Shown one piece after another: positions 10,667-26,500 of a DNA stretch of 64,000 nucleotides; position 1 is the first letter of the stretch, and every line of letters begins with the position of its first letter. A program made the translations under genes and the position numbers. The notes below the pieces were generated by a model. It was not told the DNA's origin, did not search any database, and was given only the letters and a program-made list of their open reading frames with translations. Origin of the DNA: Lota lota (lineage: Eukaryota > Chordata > Actinopteri > Gadiformes > Lotidae); the NCBI GenBank assembly GCA_026745465.1, contig JACYXH010000748.1, forward strand, positions 170,526 to 234,525. Reading direction: 5' to 3'.

Positions 10667-10941
10667 ACTCTCAGCCCCGCCCACTGGCTCCCCATGCCAG
10701 AGAGGCAAACACAGAGGAACCAGCAGACAGAGAGTCGTCACACCGTGCAAGGGAAGTTCCTATCACAGCATCCAAACTGTCTAGAGGAGACGGATTCAGG
10801 AATGCGTTTTCACATTCTCACAGAAAAGTCTAAACATAAAACAAAGGAAATTCAAAACCAGTGTACTGGGTCTTAGTGATACGCATCTGTCCAGTATTTG
10901 AATCCACTACTCCCCCCCCCCCCCCCTTCCTTCTTTTGCCA

Positions 10942-13556
<2,615 letters not shown>

Positions 13557-13559
13557 GAC

Positions 13560-14080
13560 CCCCCTTGTTCTCCCATGTTTAGTCATATTCCACGGTCAAC
13601 ATTTTGGTGGTAGTAGTAGTGGGGTTTGTCAACACTTAAACAATAGAGAGGAGATACGGATTAAAAACATAACTTTCATAGATTAGAGTGTGTGTGTGTG
13701 TGTTTCATCACACGTGATAGTAAATCGACACGACCAAACAACACAATTGCTACTAGTTCATATTATGTACTTAGGAGTGTGCTATTAGGCAGCTTGGAAT
13801 TAGCATTAACATTAACCGTACTAGCGACGGCACGGTGTAGCACTGAGCTATGGCACGCTTTAGCGTTGTGAGTTTAAGCCCTCCTAGTTTTGTGATCGGC
13901 AAACAGTAATCTTTGACGTAAGCTAAATAACACGGACTAAGTCAATTGCCTTTCATCGTCATAAGACATGGCAAGTTGACAGTGGCGTAAGCAGATCATT
14001 AAGGCCCCGGTGCTATAATACAAAGTATCACAAAGTTGGCGTGGGTCGTAACCATGGATATAACTTCATAGAACACTGGC
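13560..14080. other. 5' flank of the NXPE gene
   Basis: Contains a short TG tract (13687-13702) and otherwise unique sequence; no open frame or recognisable element. The NXPE promoter is expected here, but no clear TATA box was identified. Confidence 0.3.
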
Positions 14081-14082
14081 TC

Positions 14083-14205
14083 TTCAAGATCATTTAAGCT
14101 GAAACAGTGGGTTAACTGGCTCTTTAAGATAATTTAAGCTGAAACAGTGGGTTAACTGGCTCTTTAAGATAATTCCAGCTGAAACAGTGGGTTCACTGGC
14201 TCTTT
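14083..14205. repeat. Short minisatellite, ~40-bp unit
   Basis: Three to four copies of ggctctttaagataatttaa followed by gctgaaacagtgggttaact. Confidence 0.85.
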
Positions 14206-14222
14206 CAAGTTTGTTTTATTTT

Positions 14223-14223
<1 letters not shown>

Positions 14224-14288
<65 letters not shown>
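14224..14288. repeat. (CA)n microsatellite
   Basis: About 32 CA units. Confidence 0.95.
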
Positions 14289-14290
<2 letters not shown>

Positions 14291-14334
14291 TACGCTGCTG
14301 ATAAATTAGTTTTCACACAAACCTCAAGTCACTC

Positions 14335-14900
14335 TTGAGACAACAGCATGTTGTCACACTACTAGTATGTGTAGGAGTCTATCACATCTCACTAGCTCTA
14401 CTGCACACTCTATCTACTGTTCTCTCTCTCGCAACACCCCACTCTCTCTACTTCCCTCTCTCTGCCTTTCTCTCCGTCTCACGACCTCTTTCTGCCTCTC
14501 TCTCTGCCCCTCTCTGTATCTCCACCTCTCTCAGTACCCCCTCTCATCCTCTTTATCTCTCTTTCTCTCTTTCTTTACCCCTCTCTGTATCTCCACCTCT
14601 CTCAGTACCCACTCTCATCCTCTTTATCTCTCTCTCTTGCCCTACCCTTCTCTCTCTCTCTCTGTATCTCTCTCTCTCTGTCTCATCATGGTTCCTGTAA
14701 CACACACACACACACACCTGTCTGTGATCTTATCTTATCAAGAGGAAACCACTAACATTTCCCCCACAGCGTCTAACATTGTGTTGTTTGACTCATCATG
14801 GCCACTCTGACTGCTGCAGTGACTTAATGCTTCATTCTGTTTCTACTGGCCTTGGAAGACAAGTGACTTATTTAACAAATTAGCATTGTTTATTTATTTT
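14335..14900. repeat. CT-rich tract and duplicated finTRIM-upstream unit
   Basis: A pyrimidine-rich region of degenerate tctctctacc units (14400-14690), then catggttcctgtaacacaca and ccacagcgtctaacattgtg blocks shared with 6100-6310, 31260-32070 and 33640-33790. This copy has no finTRIM start codon left. Reading frames of 121 and 147 codons here are low-complexity artefacts. Confidence 0.7.
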
Positions 14901-14934
14901 AATCTAACACACACACACACACACACACACACAT

Positions 14935-15340
14935 AGTGTTGGGAAACAATAAGTTACAATGATCAAAAAATCTAAAACACTGGTAGAACCAGCACCATGG
15001 ATCAAACCAGGAATCAGACCTGGAACAATAAAGGCTGTCTGTTGAAGTCATTTAAATAATCAATACTTAACTAAAGATGATTATTGTTTTGTTTGGTCTA
15101 TTAGTGGCTGTGCATTGCTGCACCTTATCTCCACACTTCACACACCTCCACCAAAAGCTCAACTCCACCTTAATGGTGTTGAAATGCAAGACGCAGAGCT
15201 AGTGTCTCCAGTTCTCTGAGTGATTCAGTCACTGTGGTGAAAGGATGAATATGGTTTAACAAAGCTACCTTGAATGAACCTTTCATTATGTATTGTGTTC
15301 ATTTAATGGGGTTGGGTCTCTATCTTCTTCTGTTCACTTG

Positions 15341-15341
<1 letters not shown>
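14935..15341 (+). repeat. Duplicate of the 6480-6900 block, with a decayed small frame
   Basis: Matches the block that holds the 60-codon secreted-like frame. The homologous start (ATGATTATTGTTTTGTT at 15075) is kept, but the frame stops after about 42 codons, so it is either not coding or a pseudogene copy. Confidence 0.6.

Positions 15342-15416
<75 letters not shown>
15342..15416. repeat. (GT)n microsatellite
   Basis: About 37 GT units. Confidence 0.95.
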
Positions 15417-15419
<3 letters not shown>

Positions 15420-15592
15420 GTGTGCACGCACCCATGCGCACAAGGTGTGTGTTTAACTGATTACGCGCTTGTCTTGAGTCGATGACACAACATCACTCAC
15501 ACTTTTATTGCCTATTTAGTTTTATATTATAGCCTACCATCAAATGGGATTGATTGGTTTAAGAAACATTTCATATATTCAGGTTGTTTCAG

Positions 15593-15805
15593 ATGGACGG
15601 CGACACACACAATGATATCCACGATGAAGAATTCAGTTTGACCTTCAATATTCCTTCCTTTTTGCTTCCTAATCTCAATAGCTCATTGAGAGCTGATTTA
15701 TTTCATATTAGTCCTGTTTCCACATCGGAAAATGTTTCCCACATATTTCCCCGAGTGCCACACCATGTCCTTGATATGAGGAAGAAACGCGTTGAATATC
15801 GATAA
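15593..15805 (+). CDS. Unidentified 70-codon open frame
   Basis: From MDGDTHNDIHDEEFS to a basic end (RKKRVEYR, stop). Composition is not low-complexity and a tttcag-like acceptor precedes it, so it could be a terminal exon. No domain is recognised, no partner exon is seen and codon evidence is weak. The rest of 15430-16860 shows nothing I can assign. Confidence 0.15.
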   Translation: MDGDTHNDIHDEEFSLTFNIPSFLLPNLNSSLRADLFHISPVSTSENVSHIFPRVPHHVLDMRKKRVEYR

Positions 15806-16884
15806 CAGCGATATAATAGTGTGAAATATTGTCCAATGTCTAGTCTTTACACCAAGACTAATCTGAACCAAATCTATTTCAACCAGCTATTTTGTTTTGA
15901 AGATTATATCGTCCAACTAACATCAATGCGGTACCCCCACACTTTAACAAACTAAGATGGGTCGAGAAAGACGAAGTTTGAAAGATTTCACTATCTTTAT
16001 TACCACTTGTTCATAAGTAATAACAAAACCTGAGTTGGTTTGCAAAGAATTCCTGACCTGGAATCAGGCTTCAGGTTATATTCCCAAAATGTTGGTATTC
16101 CCCCTACATGCACTGACCAATCACAACACCCTATGCATCGGGCCTAGAAATTGGACACCTCCCGTGTCCCCCAACCCAGTTCCTCATTAACTAAACATGA
16201 ACTTATCCTACTTCTCTGGATTCTCAGTTTATTACAGTGTAAAGAATCCACATCTTAAACTTTACAGTTCATATGTAATCATATGTAGAGCAGTGAGATA
16301 CTCTGTGATTAAAATCCATTAATCACCTTTTTAATTTAAATGATTTAAAACAAACAAAATAAACCACATGTGCTCATGAGATGAGCAACCAATCCCTATA
16401 CCACATATATGGGTTAACATAAAGATATGACATGCATGAGCACAATAACAATCACTTCTATACAGACATTCAAACAATTGACAACAATACCACTGTATGT
16501 GATTGTGGATTACATTCATAAAGCTGGCAGTGTTTGACTTTGACTGTAGTATTAACTAGTTAACCTTAACATATAAGTCAGTATAAGTAAAGGGAGAGAA
16601 AGGATACACGGGGCTCCTTTATTCTTTATGGATATCATAAAGCCTTCCCCTTCTCTTCCTTTCAGGATGACGTGAGCCAGGTATAGAGAGGTTTACAGCT
16701 TTTTAGGGGCCAACTTGGATTCAGTTAAGTAACAGGGGTTCATCTCAGGGACGGCAGAAGGTGTAAATGAGGGACACATGAATGCCCCTCGGAATGTAGG
16801 CCTTCGCTGACTTTTTTCCACACTTATTTCAGCCATGTAGGCAAGATACTGCTTATACTTTCTTTAAACCCCAATCCATTTCTC

Positions 16885-17162
16885 CCATACTTCACACTAT
16901 GATGTGATGTAAACACCATATAGTCTACACACTATGATGGAATGTAAACACCATATAGTCTACACACTATGATGTGATGTAAACACCATATAGTCTACAC
17001 ACTATGATGTGATGTAAACACCATATAGTCTACACATTATGATGTGATGTAAACACCATATAGTCTACACACTATGATGTGATGTAAACACCATATAGTC
17101 TACACACTATGATGTGATGTAAACACCATATAGTCTACACACTATGATGTGATGTAAACACT
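16885..17162. repeat. Minisatellite, 35-bp unit
   Basis: Eight near-identical copies of gatgtgatgtaaacaccata followed by tagtctacacactat. Confidence 0.95.
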
Positions 17163-17184
17163 GTGCCAATACTCTAACAAACCA

Positions 17185-17280
17185 ACAAACTACTGTCTGG
17201 ACCAGAGCTCTACTGGTAACAAACCACTGTCTGGACCAGAGCTCTGCTGGTAACAAACCACTGTCTGGACCAGAGACAGC
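17185..17280. repeat. Short tandem repeat, 33-bp unit
   Basis: Three copies of aacaaaccactgtctggacc followed by agagctctgctggt. Confidence 0.9.
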
Positions 17281-17329
17281 GGACCATTGGTGTGAAGACT
17301 ATCTGTTCTGCTAACATCATCATAGACAT

Positions 17330-17765
17330 GACTTCCTTCTTTTCATTTTGAGTAGAATCAAGACAAATTAATCACTTGAATATCGAAAAAAGAAAAGCAC
17401 AACATAGTTAAACATTAAACTAACGTTGTATTTCTCTAAAGTAAACTGTCCAAAAGTGTTAAGCGTTACACGGACACATTTCCCAAGATGAGATCATTAT
17501 AATATACGAATAACCTAAAGACAATATAAACTGTAGTAAACTGTAGGCCTACCTTATATTTTCTGTGATCAAAATGCGTTCCTCCCCAAATAGTATACAT
17601 TTATAAAAGTATAAATGCAGGGGAAGAAACAGAGGTTAAAGTGTTCCTAAAACATGTAAATAGGGTAAAATAAATTAAAAGTGGATTTAGAGAAAGACTG
17701 AGCTAAGGGCTCCTCACTGAGAAAGACTGAAGTTCAAATGAGGAAGCAGACTTGACCACTGAGCA
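17330..17765 (-). promoter_or_regulatory. Orphan copy of the NLR-C 5' region
   Basis: Homologous to 42530-42985, the region upstream of NLR-C exon 1, and to 32600-32975. On the minus strand it has a TATA-like ttataaa about 17600 and a splice-donor-like stretch at the conserved gtaggcctacagtttact. No NLR coding exon follows on that strand, so this looks like a detached promoter plus 5' UTR exon. Confidence 0.5.
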
Positions 17766-17935
17766 AGCTGACAGTACTTTCTTGCCTGGGAGACCTCACA
17801 GGAACCACAACCTCTCTGTGATAGCCAGATAGGGGCTGTGGTATGTGGTTGTTGGGTCTGTTCCAGTATGACTCACATCCTAGGAAGGAAGCGATGTTGT
17901 CGGAGTAGCATGAGTTCTCGGGGCAAGCGAAGGCT

Positions 17936-17937
<2 letters not shown>

Positions 17938-18001
<64 letters not shown>
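17938..18001. repeat. (CA)n microsatellite
   Basis: About 32 CA units. The surrounding 17770-18360 shows no other feature. Confidence 0.95.
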
Positions 18002-18004
<3 letters not shown>

Positions 18005-18364
18005 AATATACACAGTGGTGTAGTGGTGCCTTGAGAAGTGGGTATACTCTTAATATTTTAAGCAGCCAGTCCAGCAAAGGAGAAGCGCCTTGTGTTATAA
18101 ACAGTGACATGTAAGACTACTCTTGCATATTTAGTTCACCTAAAAATGGGCCTGTAGTATGTTCACATTGTCACTTAACTATTCCCTCACCTTGTAAGTA
18201 GTCTATGGGCCACTAGTTTATTTTGTCAACTGTCTCTTGCAACAGATAGCGTAGGCCAGAGTGTGGCACCATTATAAAATAAACTTTTGTCAAGGGGCAG
18301 TTTACAAATGTTACTGGTCCTACACAGGCCTAATGCATGAATAGAAGATTTATTAAAGATGAGA

Positions 18365-19336
18365 CTGTGGTGAGGGGGGGCGTGGCCTAGCGCCGGCTGC
18401 AGCTAGAAGGGGCGGAGCGGCTCAATTGGGGCCACAGACGCAGCTGTAGGGGATGAGCGCGATTAGGAAGCTATTAAAAGATTGACTTGTGTTGTGCTCT
18501 CCCCACAGTGAGGTCGGGTCCAGTCACGAGGTTGACTGGCCGTAAGAGACAGAGAGATCGCACGTCCCCAGCAGGACGTTGATTGTGCATTTTGTGTTTG
18601 AACATTAAGAGACAATAAAAACGGAACTTTTGCCTCCGTACTCCTCGTCGTCCGGCTCTTTCATCGTGGACTCGCCATCCACGTTACTGCACTTTCCCGT
18701 TCACTCCGTCGGGCCCCTGCGTGTCGGGCCCCTGCGTGTCGGGCTCCTGCGTTTCGGGGGACGGCGTGTCGGGCCCCTGCGTTACTACCTCCTGGGGCGC
18801 CCGTTCACCCTCTGTTCGGACCACGCCCCCCTGCAATGGCTCCACCGCATGAAGGACACCAACCCACGGATCACACGGTGGTACCTGGCCTTACAGCCAC
18901 TTCACTTCAGGGTGGTCCATAGGCCGGGGGCGCAGATGGTGGTGGCGGACTTCCTCTCCCGACTGCCTGAACTGGGGGGGGGGGGGGGGGGGGGGGGGGG
19001 GAGTTGGCTGTCGGCCGGACGGCTCCCCGGCCTAAGTGGGGCGGTGGGGATATGTGGTGAGGGGGGGCGTGGCCTAGCGCCGGCTGCAGCTAGAAGGGGC
19101 GGAGCGGCTCAATTGGGGCCACAGACGCAGCTGTAGGGGATGAGCGCGATTAGGAAGCTATTAAAAGACTGACTTGTGTTGTGCTCTCCCCACAGTGAGG
19201 TCGGGTCCAGTCACGGGGTTGACTGGCCGTAAGAGACAGAGAGATCGCACGTCCCCAGCAGGACGTTGATTGTGCATTTTGTGTTTGAACATTAAGAGAC
19301 AATAAAAATTGAACTTTTGCCTCCGTACTCCTCGTG
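18365..19336 (+). mobile_element. Collapsed Ty3/gypsy LTR retrotransposon
   Basis: Two direct repeats of about 285 bp (18365-18650 and 19053-19336), each beginning tgtggtgagggggggcgtgg and ending near cctccgtactcctcg, are nearly identical and act as LTRs. Between them only about 400 bp remains: a short leader with gtcgggcccctgc repeats, then a piece of pol and a G38 run. Gag, most of pol and integrase are deleted. Near-identity of the LTRs suggests recent insertion followed by internal deletion. LTR edges are approximate. Confidence 0.75.
18780..18973 (+). pseudogene. RNase H fragment of a Ty3/gypsy polymerase
   Basis: The peptide reads YYLLGRPFTLCSDHAPLQWL, then MKDTNPRITRWYLALQPLHF, then VHRPGAQMVVADFLSRL. 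These are the DHAPLQWL and N-A-D-x-L-S-R type signatures of the gypsy RNase H end. It is entered without a start codon and stops being meaningful at the G38 run (18974-19011). Confidence 0.85.
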
Positions 19337-19397
19337 GTGTGTTGTTTGCCCTGGATTGTAGCCTGATAGTTGCTACAACGATGCACAAACAGATGCG

Positions 19398-19500
19398 CAC
19401 ACACACACACACACACACAGACACATACTCCCACACGCACGCACACACACACACACACGCAGACACACGCACGCACACACGCGCACACACAGACACACAA
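19398..19500. repeat. CA-rich compound microsatellite
   Basis: CA tract interrupted by ACGC and GACA units. Confidence 0.9.
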
Positions 19501-19662
19501 ACTGTAGGGCACAATGTATGGAGCTAGTTTGATCCTATGGTAAGACTGAAAACAGGGAGGAACCATCGTGCACCAGAAATATGTGAAACAGACAATGTCG
19601 ACATACATAGTAGCTAATACACAATATCCATCAACAATTATTCCTATTGAAACTATAGTCCG

Positions 19663-19950
19663 TATGGATGATGGATGATGGATGATGGATGATTGATGAT
19701 GGATGATGGGTGATGGATGATGGATGATGGATGATGGATGATGGATGATGGGTGATGGATGATGGATGATGGATGATGGATGATGGATGACGGATGATGG
19801 ATGACGGATGATTGATAATGGATGATGGATGATGGATGATGGATGACTGATGATGGATGATGGATGATGGATGATGGATGATGGGTGATGGATGATGGAT
19901 GATGGATTATGGATGATGGATGATTGATGATTGATGATTGATGATGCTTC
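19663..19950. repeat. (GATG GAT)n minisatellite
   Basis: About 40 copies of a 7-bp unit (gatggat) and variants. Its 21-base phase leaves long open frames (SIIHHPS repeats) on the minus strand; these are not genes. From here to 21170 nothing coding is recognised. Confidence 0.9.
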
Positions 19951-21176
19951 TGCATTATACTGAAGCACAATGAGGTAAACACGAGGGCCATTGAGACACC
20001 AACCACCTTCGCTCTGTGATTTTGATTTGAAACGCTACTTTCCCCGATCAAACAGCCTGACCTCTGCTCGACCCTCAGCGCAGCGTTATTGCGCCATTTT
20101 GGAAATGTCCTCGAAAACGTCCGTCCCGCCTCCACTTTGAAAAGATCCCGGCGGTTCTCCAGGGGCCGTGGCTATCTGGGCAGAAGCAGTGGGGCCCATG
20201 TCAGCGTCCCCACGGGAAGGAAGGGCCCAGCGCGAGACACAGGCGTCACAGACTAGGCAGTGGACATTGTGTAGCTGGAAGCATAGGAGATAAATGGGAC
20301 TGTGGCCTCAGACTTTGGTCTTTGTTCCTCTTCCAGGGGGGATTACTTATGGTTCTTTTGGGACGTTGGCCCACAGGGCAGTTTGTATTGTGGGATACTT
20401 TTTGAGTCTGAGGTTGTACTTTAAAAAAAAAAAGAAAACAGAGAGATGTAGAAGAAATAGATACACTACAATTTATGCATTTATTGTTATTGCATAAAAG
20501 AACCAAAATACCTCTTTTGGGATCTATCACAGAACAATTTCAACCATATCCGTCCGTTCGGCCTATTTGTAGACACAACGACTCACAGATTGAAATTCAA
20601 AGTGAAACGAACCTCGATGCAAATCAAGCGGCTTGGCTGACAGTCACGTTAGCGTCCTCATAATCGGAGCAGACGATCCTCAATGTCTCACACACAGCGA
20701 TGAGCTCGGTCGATGCTAGCCGTCACTGTGCTCTGCATCTTAACGCAGGTGTTCACCAGGGAGAGGGAGATTACTCTAAATTGAGTCAAACAGCCTTTAA
20801 CACGGCGATGAAGATCTCCCCGAGACCCTCTGCTTCATCGCAGAGAGAGTGACTTCATTATCAACAAACCTGATTCGAACCCTCCCATTGCAGGACCTAA
20901 CGGTCAATTCTGATTCTTTGCATAAATCAGATGTGGTGGAACTCACACCCAGACCAGCAGTTAAAGATGCTGTATGTGAGATTAAAGAGCTGTTATTTTG
21001 GGTGAAATTCTACACCCATAGGTCAGGTGAGAATATCTGCGTCTGCCTCTGAGTAAGGCTTTCTTTTATAACCAGCATAACACTCCTTCCTATCCCAATG
21101 CAGTGATCAGGATGGGGAGTGTTTGCATGTTCATATAAATATTTGGAAACTCTATTGTAGGTCTTCATGTGCAAAT

Positions 21177-21177
<1 letters not shown>

Positions 21178-21246
<69 letters not shown>

Positions 21247-21262
21247 GTGTGTGTGTGTGTGT
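21178..21262. repeat. (GT)n microsatellite
   Basis: About 42 GT units with one GC interruption. Confidence 0.95.
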
Positions 21263-21264
21263 TG

Positions 21265-21599
21265 CATCAATATAGACATGATTAATCTGTATGTGTGTGT
21301 GTGTGTCTTTCTGAATACCTTCCTGTAACGTGTGTAAGAAAATCACCCTGCCTTTTATAGAAACATAACCCATTATAAATTATTACATTACATATACTGT
21401 ACTGTTCTCTGTCTGTTTTCTCCTCAACACCTTTTATAACCTTTAATGCTAAAACATCAACAGTTGCATTCATGTCGAAATGTTTAAAGGATCCATTTTG
21501 ATAACACAATAGTAATAGTCTATTTCTTTAAGTTTATGCTGATTAATACTGAATAACATGTTACAGTGTTTGTACACTTTACTGATTTGAATAAAGACA

Positions 21600-21605
<6 letters not shown>
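21265..21605. repeat. Duplicated block, inverted copy at 35085-35400
   Basis: Landmarks aaaggatccattttgataac and ctgattaatactgaataaca recur reverse-complemented at 35100-35250, and the flanking tgcatcaatatagacatgat also matches. No gene. Confidence 0.7.

Positions 21606-21671
<66 letters not shown>
21602..21671. repeat. (TG)n microsatellite
   Basis: About 35 TG units. Confidence 0.95.
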
Positions 21672-21672
<1 letters not shown>

Positions 21673-21689
21673 GCATCAATATAGACAAA

Positions 21690-22420
21690 AAACGATGATC
21701 ACCACGATATTAATAAATAAATAATAAAATAAATAAATAAGTTAATAAATAAACAAATAAACCACCAACACAGCAGTCCGTTACACAGCTAGTAATGTGG
21801 AGAATGAAGCTATAGACCTACTTGAATCATTTAAACGTCTTGAGAATATTAAACCAATTGATTTGAAGGTCCGTTTTGAAACACTAGAAAAAGGTGCACC
21901 GTAGCATCATCTGCTGGTTAGATGACGTCAGTGCAACTGGCTGACCTGAAAAAACATGAACCCTACGTCATCACCATTGATTTATGTGTTGAGACGGTCC
22001 TGATAGTTTAAAAAAATCTTGAAGGTCATTTCATGTCCCTCTCATACGAGTGATCCTCTCAAATATAGAGTAGGCCTACACTATATAACACAATATTGAG
22101 ATTGGCTCCGCAATATTCAAAACAATATCACATGAGTAAAAGTATTCATCAGATAATGACTTGAGGAAGAGTAAGAAAGTATCTAGTGAAAAGACTACTC
22201 AAGTACTGAGTTACTTCAAATCAAACGATTTATTGTTGTAATAAGCAGAGCAAGATGAACGTAAATAGACAAATATTACATTGTATATACTTGTCTAATA
22301 GACATTAACAACACATAAAGTAGCCATGTAACCCTTCAAATGAAACACACAATAACACATTCAATCTTTACAAAATAACATGCATGAAGGCAAATACAGC
22401 CACAACAAATCTCTCTCTCT
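21690..22420. repeat. ~850-bp interspersed module, copy 2
   Basis: Same module and orientation as 8460-9300, slightly shortened; keeps the gatgacgtcagtgcaactgg block. Confidence 0.7.
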
Positions 22421-22555
22421 TAGACTTGAGTAAGGGTAAAGGTATGTTACAATAAAACTACTCTTAAAAGTAATCTATTCAAAAAGTTACTGAAGTACAT
22501 GAAAGAGTAAATATAACCTCTGCGTGTATTTATATGTTTGTAACAAATTTGTTTT

Positions 22556-22945
22556 TGTCTGTGTGTGTACTGTGCGTGTACTGTATGTGTACTGTGTGTG
22601 TGTACTATGCGTGTGTGTATGCGCGTGCGTACTATGCGTGTATATGTACTATGCGTGTGTGTGTGTGTACTATGTGTGTGTGTGTAGTATGCGTTTGTGT
22701 GTGTGTGTGTACTGTGTGTGTGTACTATGCGTGTGTGTGATATGCGTTTGTGTGTGTGTGTACTGTGTGTGTGTGCTATGCGTTTGTGTGTGTGTGTATA
22801 TGTGTATATGTACAATGTGTGTGTGTGCACTACAATGTGTGTGTGTGTACTATGCGTGTGTGTGCGTGTGCGTACTATGCGTGTATATGTACTATGCGTG
22901 TGTGTGTGTACTATGTGTTTGTGTGTTTGTGTGTACTATGCCCTC
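22556..22945. repeat. Compound (TG)n/TACTATGCG minisatellite
   Basis: TG tracts punctuated by tactatgcg every 15-30 bases; it ends just downstream of the finTRIM stop codon. Frames crossing it are artefacts. Confidence 0.9.
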
Positions 22946-22962
22946 CCACATGTTCTTTTTTT

Positions 22963-23516
22963 CTACAACCGACACAGAGACACTGAGGCACCAACCCCCC
23001 ATAACCAAAACCCAGGGAGGAGGTCCTCCTGGGTGAAGGTGGACTGGAAGGTGTGGATGTGTGTCAGTGTGTCTGAGGACCCTCCTACATCTGGGGACAC
23101 TCTGTAGAAGGACAGAGTGCCAGCAGGCCGGTCCAGATACACTCCTACTCTGTTAGAGCCAGTAGGGGGGAGACGTATGTCTGTTCTACCATTGTTGTAC
23201 CGGGCAGTGTAACCATCATCATAACAATCAAGACTCCAGGACTTGTTGTTCCCTCCAAGCCAGCTGTCATCACCCCTTCCTCTCCTTGTGATTCCTCTGT
23301 ATGTCACTCCTAAAACAACAAGTCCTTCCCTCTCTACCTCCCAGTAAGAGTGGCCAGTCAGACCCTCTCTACACAACACCTGGTACCAGGAGTCAAATCT
23401 CTCTGGGTGATCAGGATACGACTGCTCCTCTGTAACCCACGTCACCTTTCTGTTGTCCTCAGACAGAGAGAGTTCTCTGTGGGCTGTGTTTGGGTCCAGT
23501 GTGAGTTCACTGGCAT
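22963..23516 (-). CDS. B30.2 (PRY-SPRY) terminal exon of the finTRIM-like gene
   Basis: This 554-base exon has an intact frame of about 184 codons ending in CRL and a TAG. The three PRY-SPRY signature regions are present ([27 protein letters not shown]), so the recognition domain itself is not damaged even though exon 1 is frameshifted. Confidence 0.85.
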
Positions 23517-26500
23517 CTGATGGGAGAACAAGACATGATTAGCTGCTGAACCATTCTTCATCATCATCCTCATCATCACTAGTACTGTTCTCTTGCATAC
23601 TTCTTTTATTCTCTTTGTGACACTTTTTGGTCGCTATCTACTCTTCAAACATTAACATAGAAAGACAAAATAATTATAATATGATACTATAAAAAATAAG
23701 TACTATAGTGGAATCATGTGCTATATATTTTCTAAGCAATAGTACACGTTAGTTTTAGGATAATTAAAGTTCAACTTAATAGGAAATCCCATGTGTGTGT
23801 GAGTGGCTGTCCCAGTCAAAACATTAAAACTGAGGAAAATGTATAAACTGCATTTACTCCCTCAATATGTATACTACAGACACATATTATACATCAAAAT
23901 GTTCAGCATGATGAGCTAATTACACACATGAAATATCTAAGCAATACATAAACTTTGGGATTTCCCAATACACATACATTACACTCAACCTTCAAAGGGA
24001 CACCTGTGTGAACAACAGACTGAACAAGCTGAGCTCACATACAGGCTGGAAATTAACTGTTGGAGCCATAGAACTGGTTCATACATACTATATATACATA
24101 GACATGTACTCATACATACACGTACATACTATATATACATAGACATGCACTCATACATACTATATATACATAGACATGTACTCATACATACACGTACATA
24201 CTATATATACATCGACACGTACTCATACATACACATACATACATACACATACACACACATATGCATAAATACACATACATATACATAAGTACACGTACAC
24301 ATACGTATTATACATACATATGCATACATACATACATACATACATACATACGTATACAAGCATACACATAGCTAAACATACGTAGACATACACATACATA
24401 TGTATACATAAGTACACATACATACGTATACATAAGTACACATACATACGTATACATAAGTAAACACACATAAACATAAGTACACATACATACGTATACA
24501 TACATGCACATAGCTAAACATACATATACATGCTCATACATACATATTCATACGTACATATGTATACATATGTACAAATACATACACATACATAGTATAC
24601 ATACGCATACACACTGATACTTACACAAACATACAAACACATACATACACATACATATATATAAGCACATTTACATACGTGTACATACTCATACATATGT
24701 TAACATACAGAAGCATATGTACACATATGTATACATACGTAAACATACCTACACATATGTGAACATACATACGTACATAAACGTAAACATACCTACACAT
24801 ACATATGAATATACACACACACATAATCATGTAGTGGCAGTCCAAGTACAATTTCTTCAGGAATTGTACGATGTCTAGTTCCTACTTCTATCCTAATTCT
24901 CTTTCCCTCCACTAGTACAAACAACAATGTAGAGTGACAACAAATACACTGCTCAAAAAAATAATGGGAACACTAAAATAACACATCGTAGATCTGAATG
25001 AATGAAATAATCTTATTAAAAACTTTTTTCTTTACATAGTTGAATGTGCTGACAACAAAATCACACAAAAATTATCAATATAAATCAAATTTATCAACCC
25101 ATGGAGGTCTGGATTTGGAGTCACACTCAAAATGAAAGTGGAAAACCACACTACAGGCTGATCCAACTTTGATGTAATGTCCTTAAAACAAGTCAAAATG
25201 AGGCTCAGTAGTGTGTGTGGCCTCCATGTGCCTGTATGACCTCCCGACCTCCTGATGAGGTGGCGGATGGTCTCCTGAGGGATCTCCTCCCAGACCTGGA
25301 CTAAAGCATCCGCCAACTCCTGGACAGTCTGTGGTGCAACGTGGCGTTGGTGGATGGAGCGAGACATGATGTCTCAGATGTGCTCAATTGGATTCAGGTC
25401 TGGGGAACGGGCGGGCTAGTCCATAGCATCAATGCCTTCCTCTTGCTGGAACTGCTGACACACTCCAGCCACATGAGGTCTAGCATTGTCTTGCATTAGG
25501 AGAAACCCAGGGCCAACCGCACCAGCATATGGTCTCACAAGGGGTCTGAGGATCTCATCTCGGTACCTAATGGCAGTCAGGCTACCTCTGGCGAGCACAT
25601 GGAGGGCTGTGCGGCCCCCCCAAAGAAATGCCACCCCACACCATGACTGACCCCACCGCCAAACCGGTCATGCTGGAGGATGTTGCAGGCAGCGAACCTG
25701 CTTTCATCTGTGAAGAGCACAGGGCGCCAGTGGCGAATTTGCCAATCTTGGTGTTCTCTGGCAAATGCCAAACGTCCTGCACGGTGTTGGGCTGTAAGCA
25801 CAACCCCCACCTGTGGACGTCGGGCCCTCATACCACCCTCATGGAGTCTGTTTCTGACCGTTTGAGCAGACACATGCACATTTGTGGCCTGCTGGAGGTC
25901 ATTTTGCAGGGCTCTGGCAGTGCTCCTCCTGCTCCTCCTTGCACAAAGGCGGAGGTAGCGGTCCTGCTGCTGGGTTGTTGCCCTCCTACGGCCTCCTCCA
26001 CGTCTCCTGATGTACTGGCCTGTCTCCTGGTAGCGCCTCCATGCTCTGGACACTACGCTGACAGACACAGCAAACCTTCTTGCCACAGCTCGCATTGATG
26101 TGCCATCCTGGATGAGCTGCACTACCTTGTGTGGGTTGTAGACTCCGTCTCATGCTACCACTAGAGTGAAAGCACCGCTAGCATTCAAAAGTGACCAAAA
26201 CATCAGCCAGGAAGCATAGGAACTGAGAAGTGGTTTGTGGTCACCACCTGCAGAACCACTCCTTTATTGGGGGTGTCTTGCTAATTGGCTATAATTTCCA
26301 CCTGTTGTCTATTCCATTTGCACAACAGCATGTGAAATTTATTGTCAATCAGTGTTGCTTCCTAAGTGGACAGTTTTGATTTCACAGAAGTGTGATTGAC
26401 TTGAAGTTACATTGTGTTGTTTAAGTGTTCCCTTTATTTTTTTGAGCAGTTTATATAATATGATAGGTACTCTAGTAGACTAGTCTGCTATGTTTTTCAG

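Noticed and set aside
25628-26098. 156-codon plus-strand frame
   Set aside because: Shadow on the opposite strand of the Tc1 transposase.
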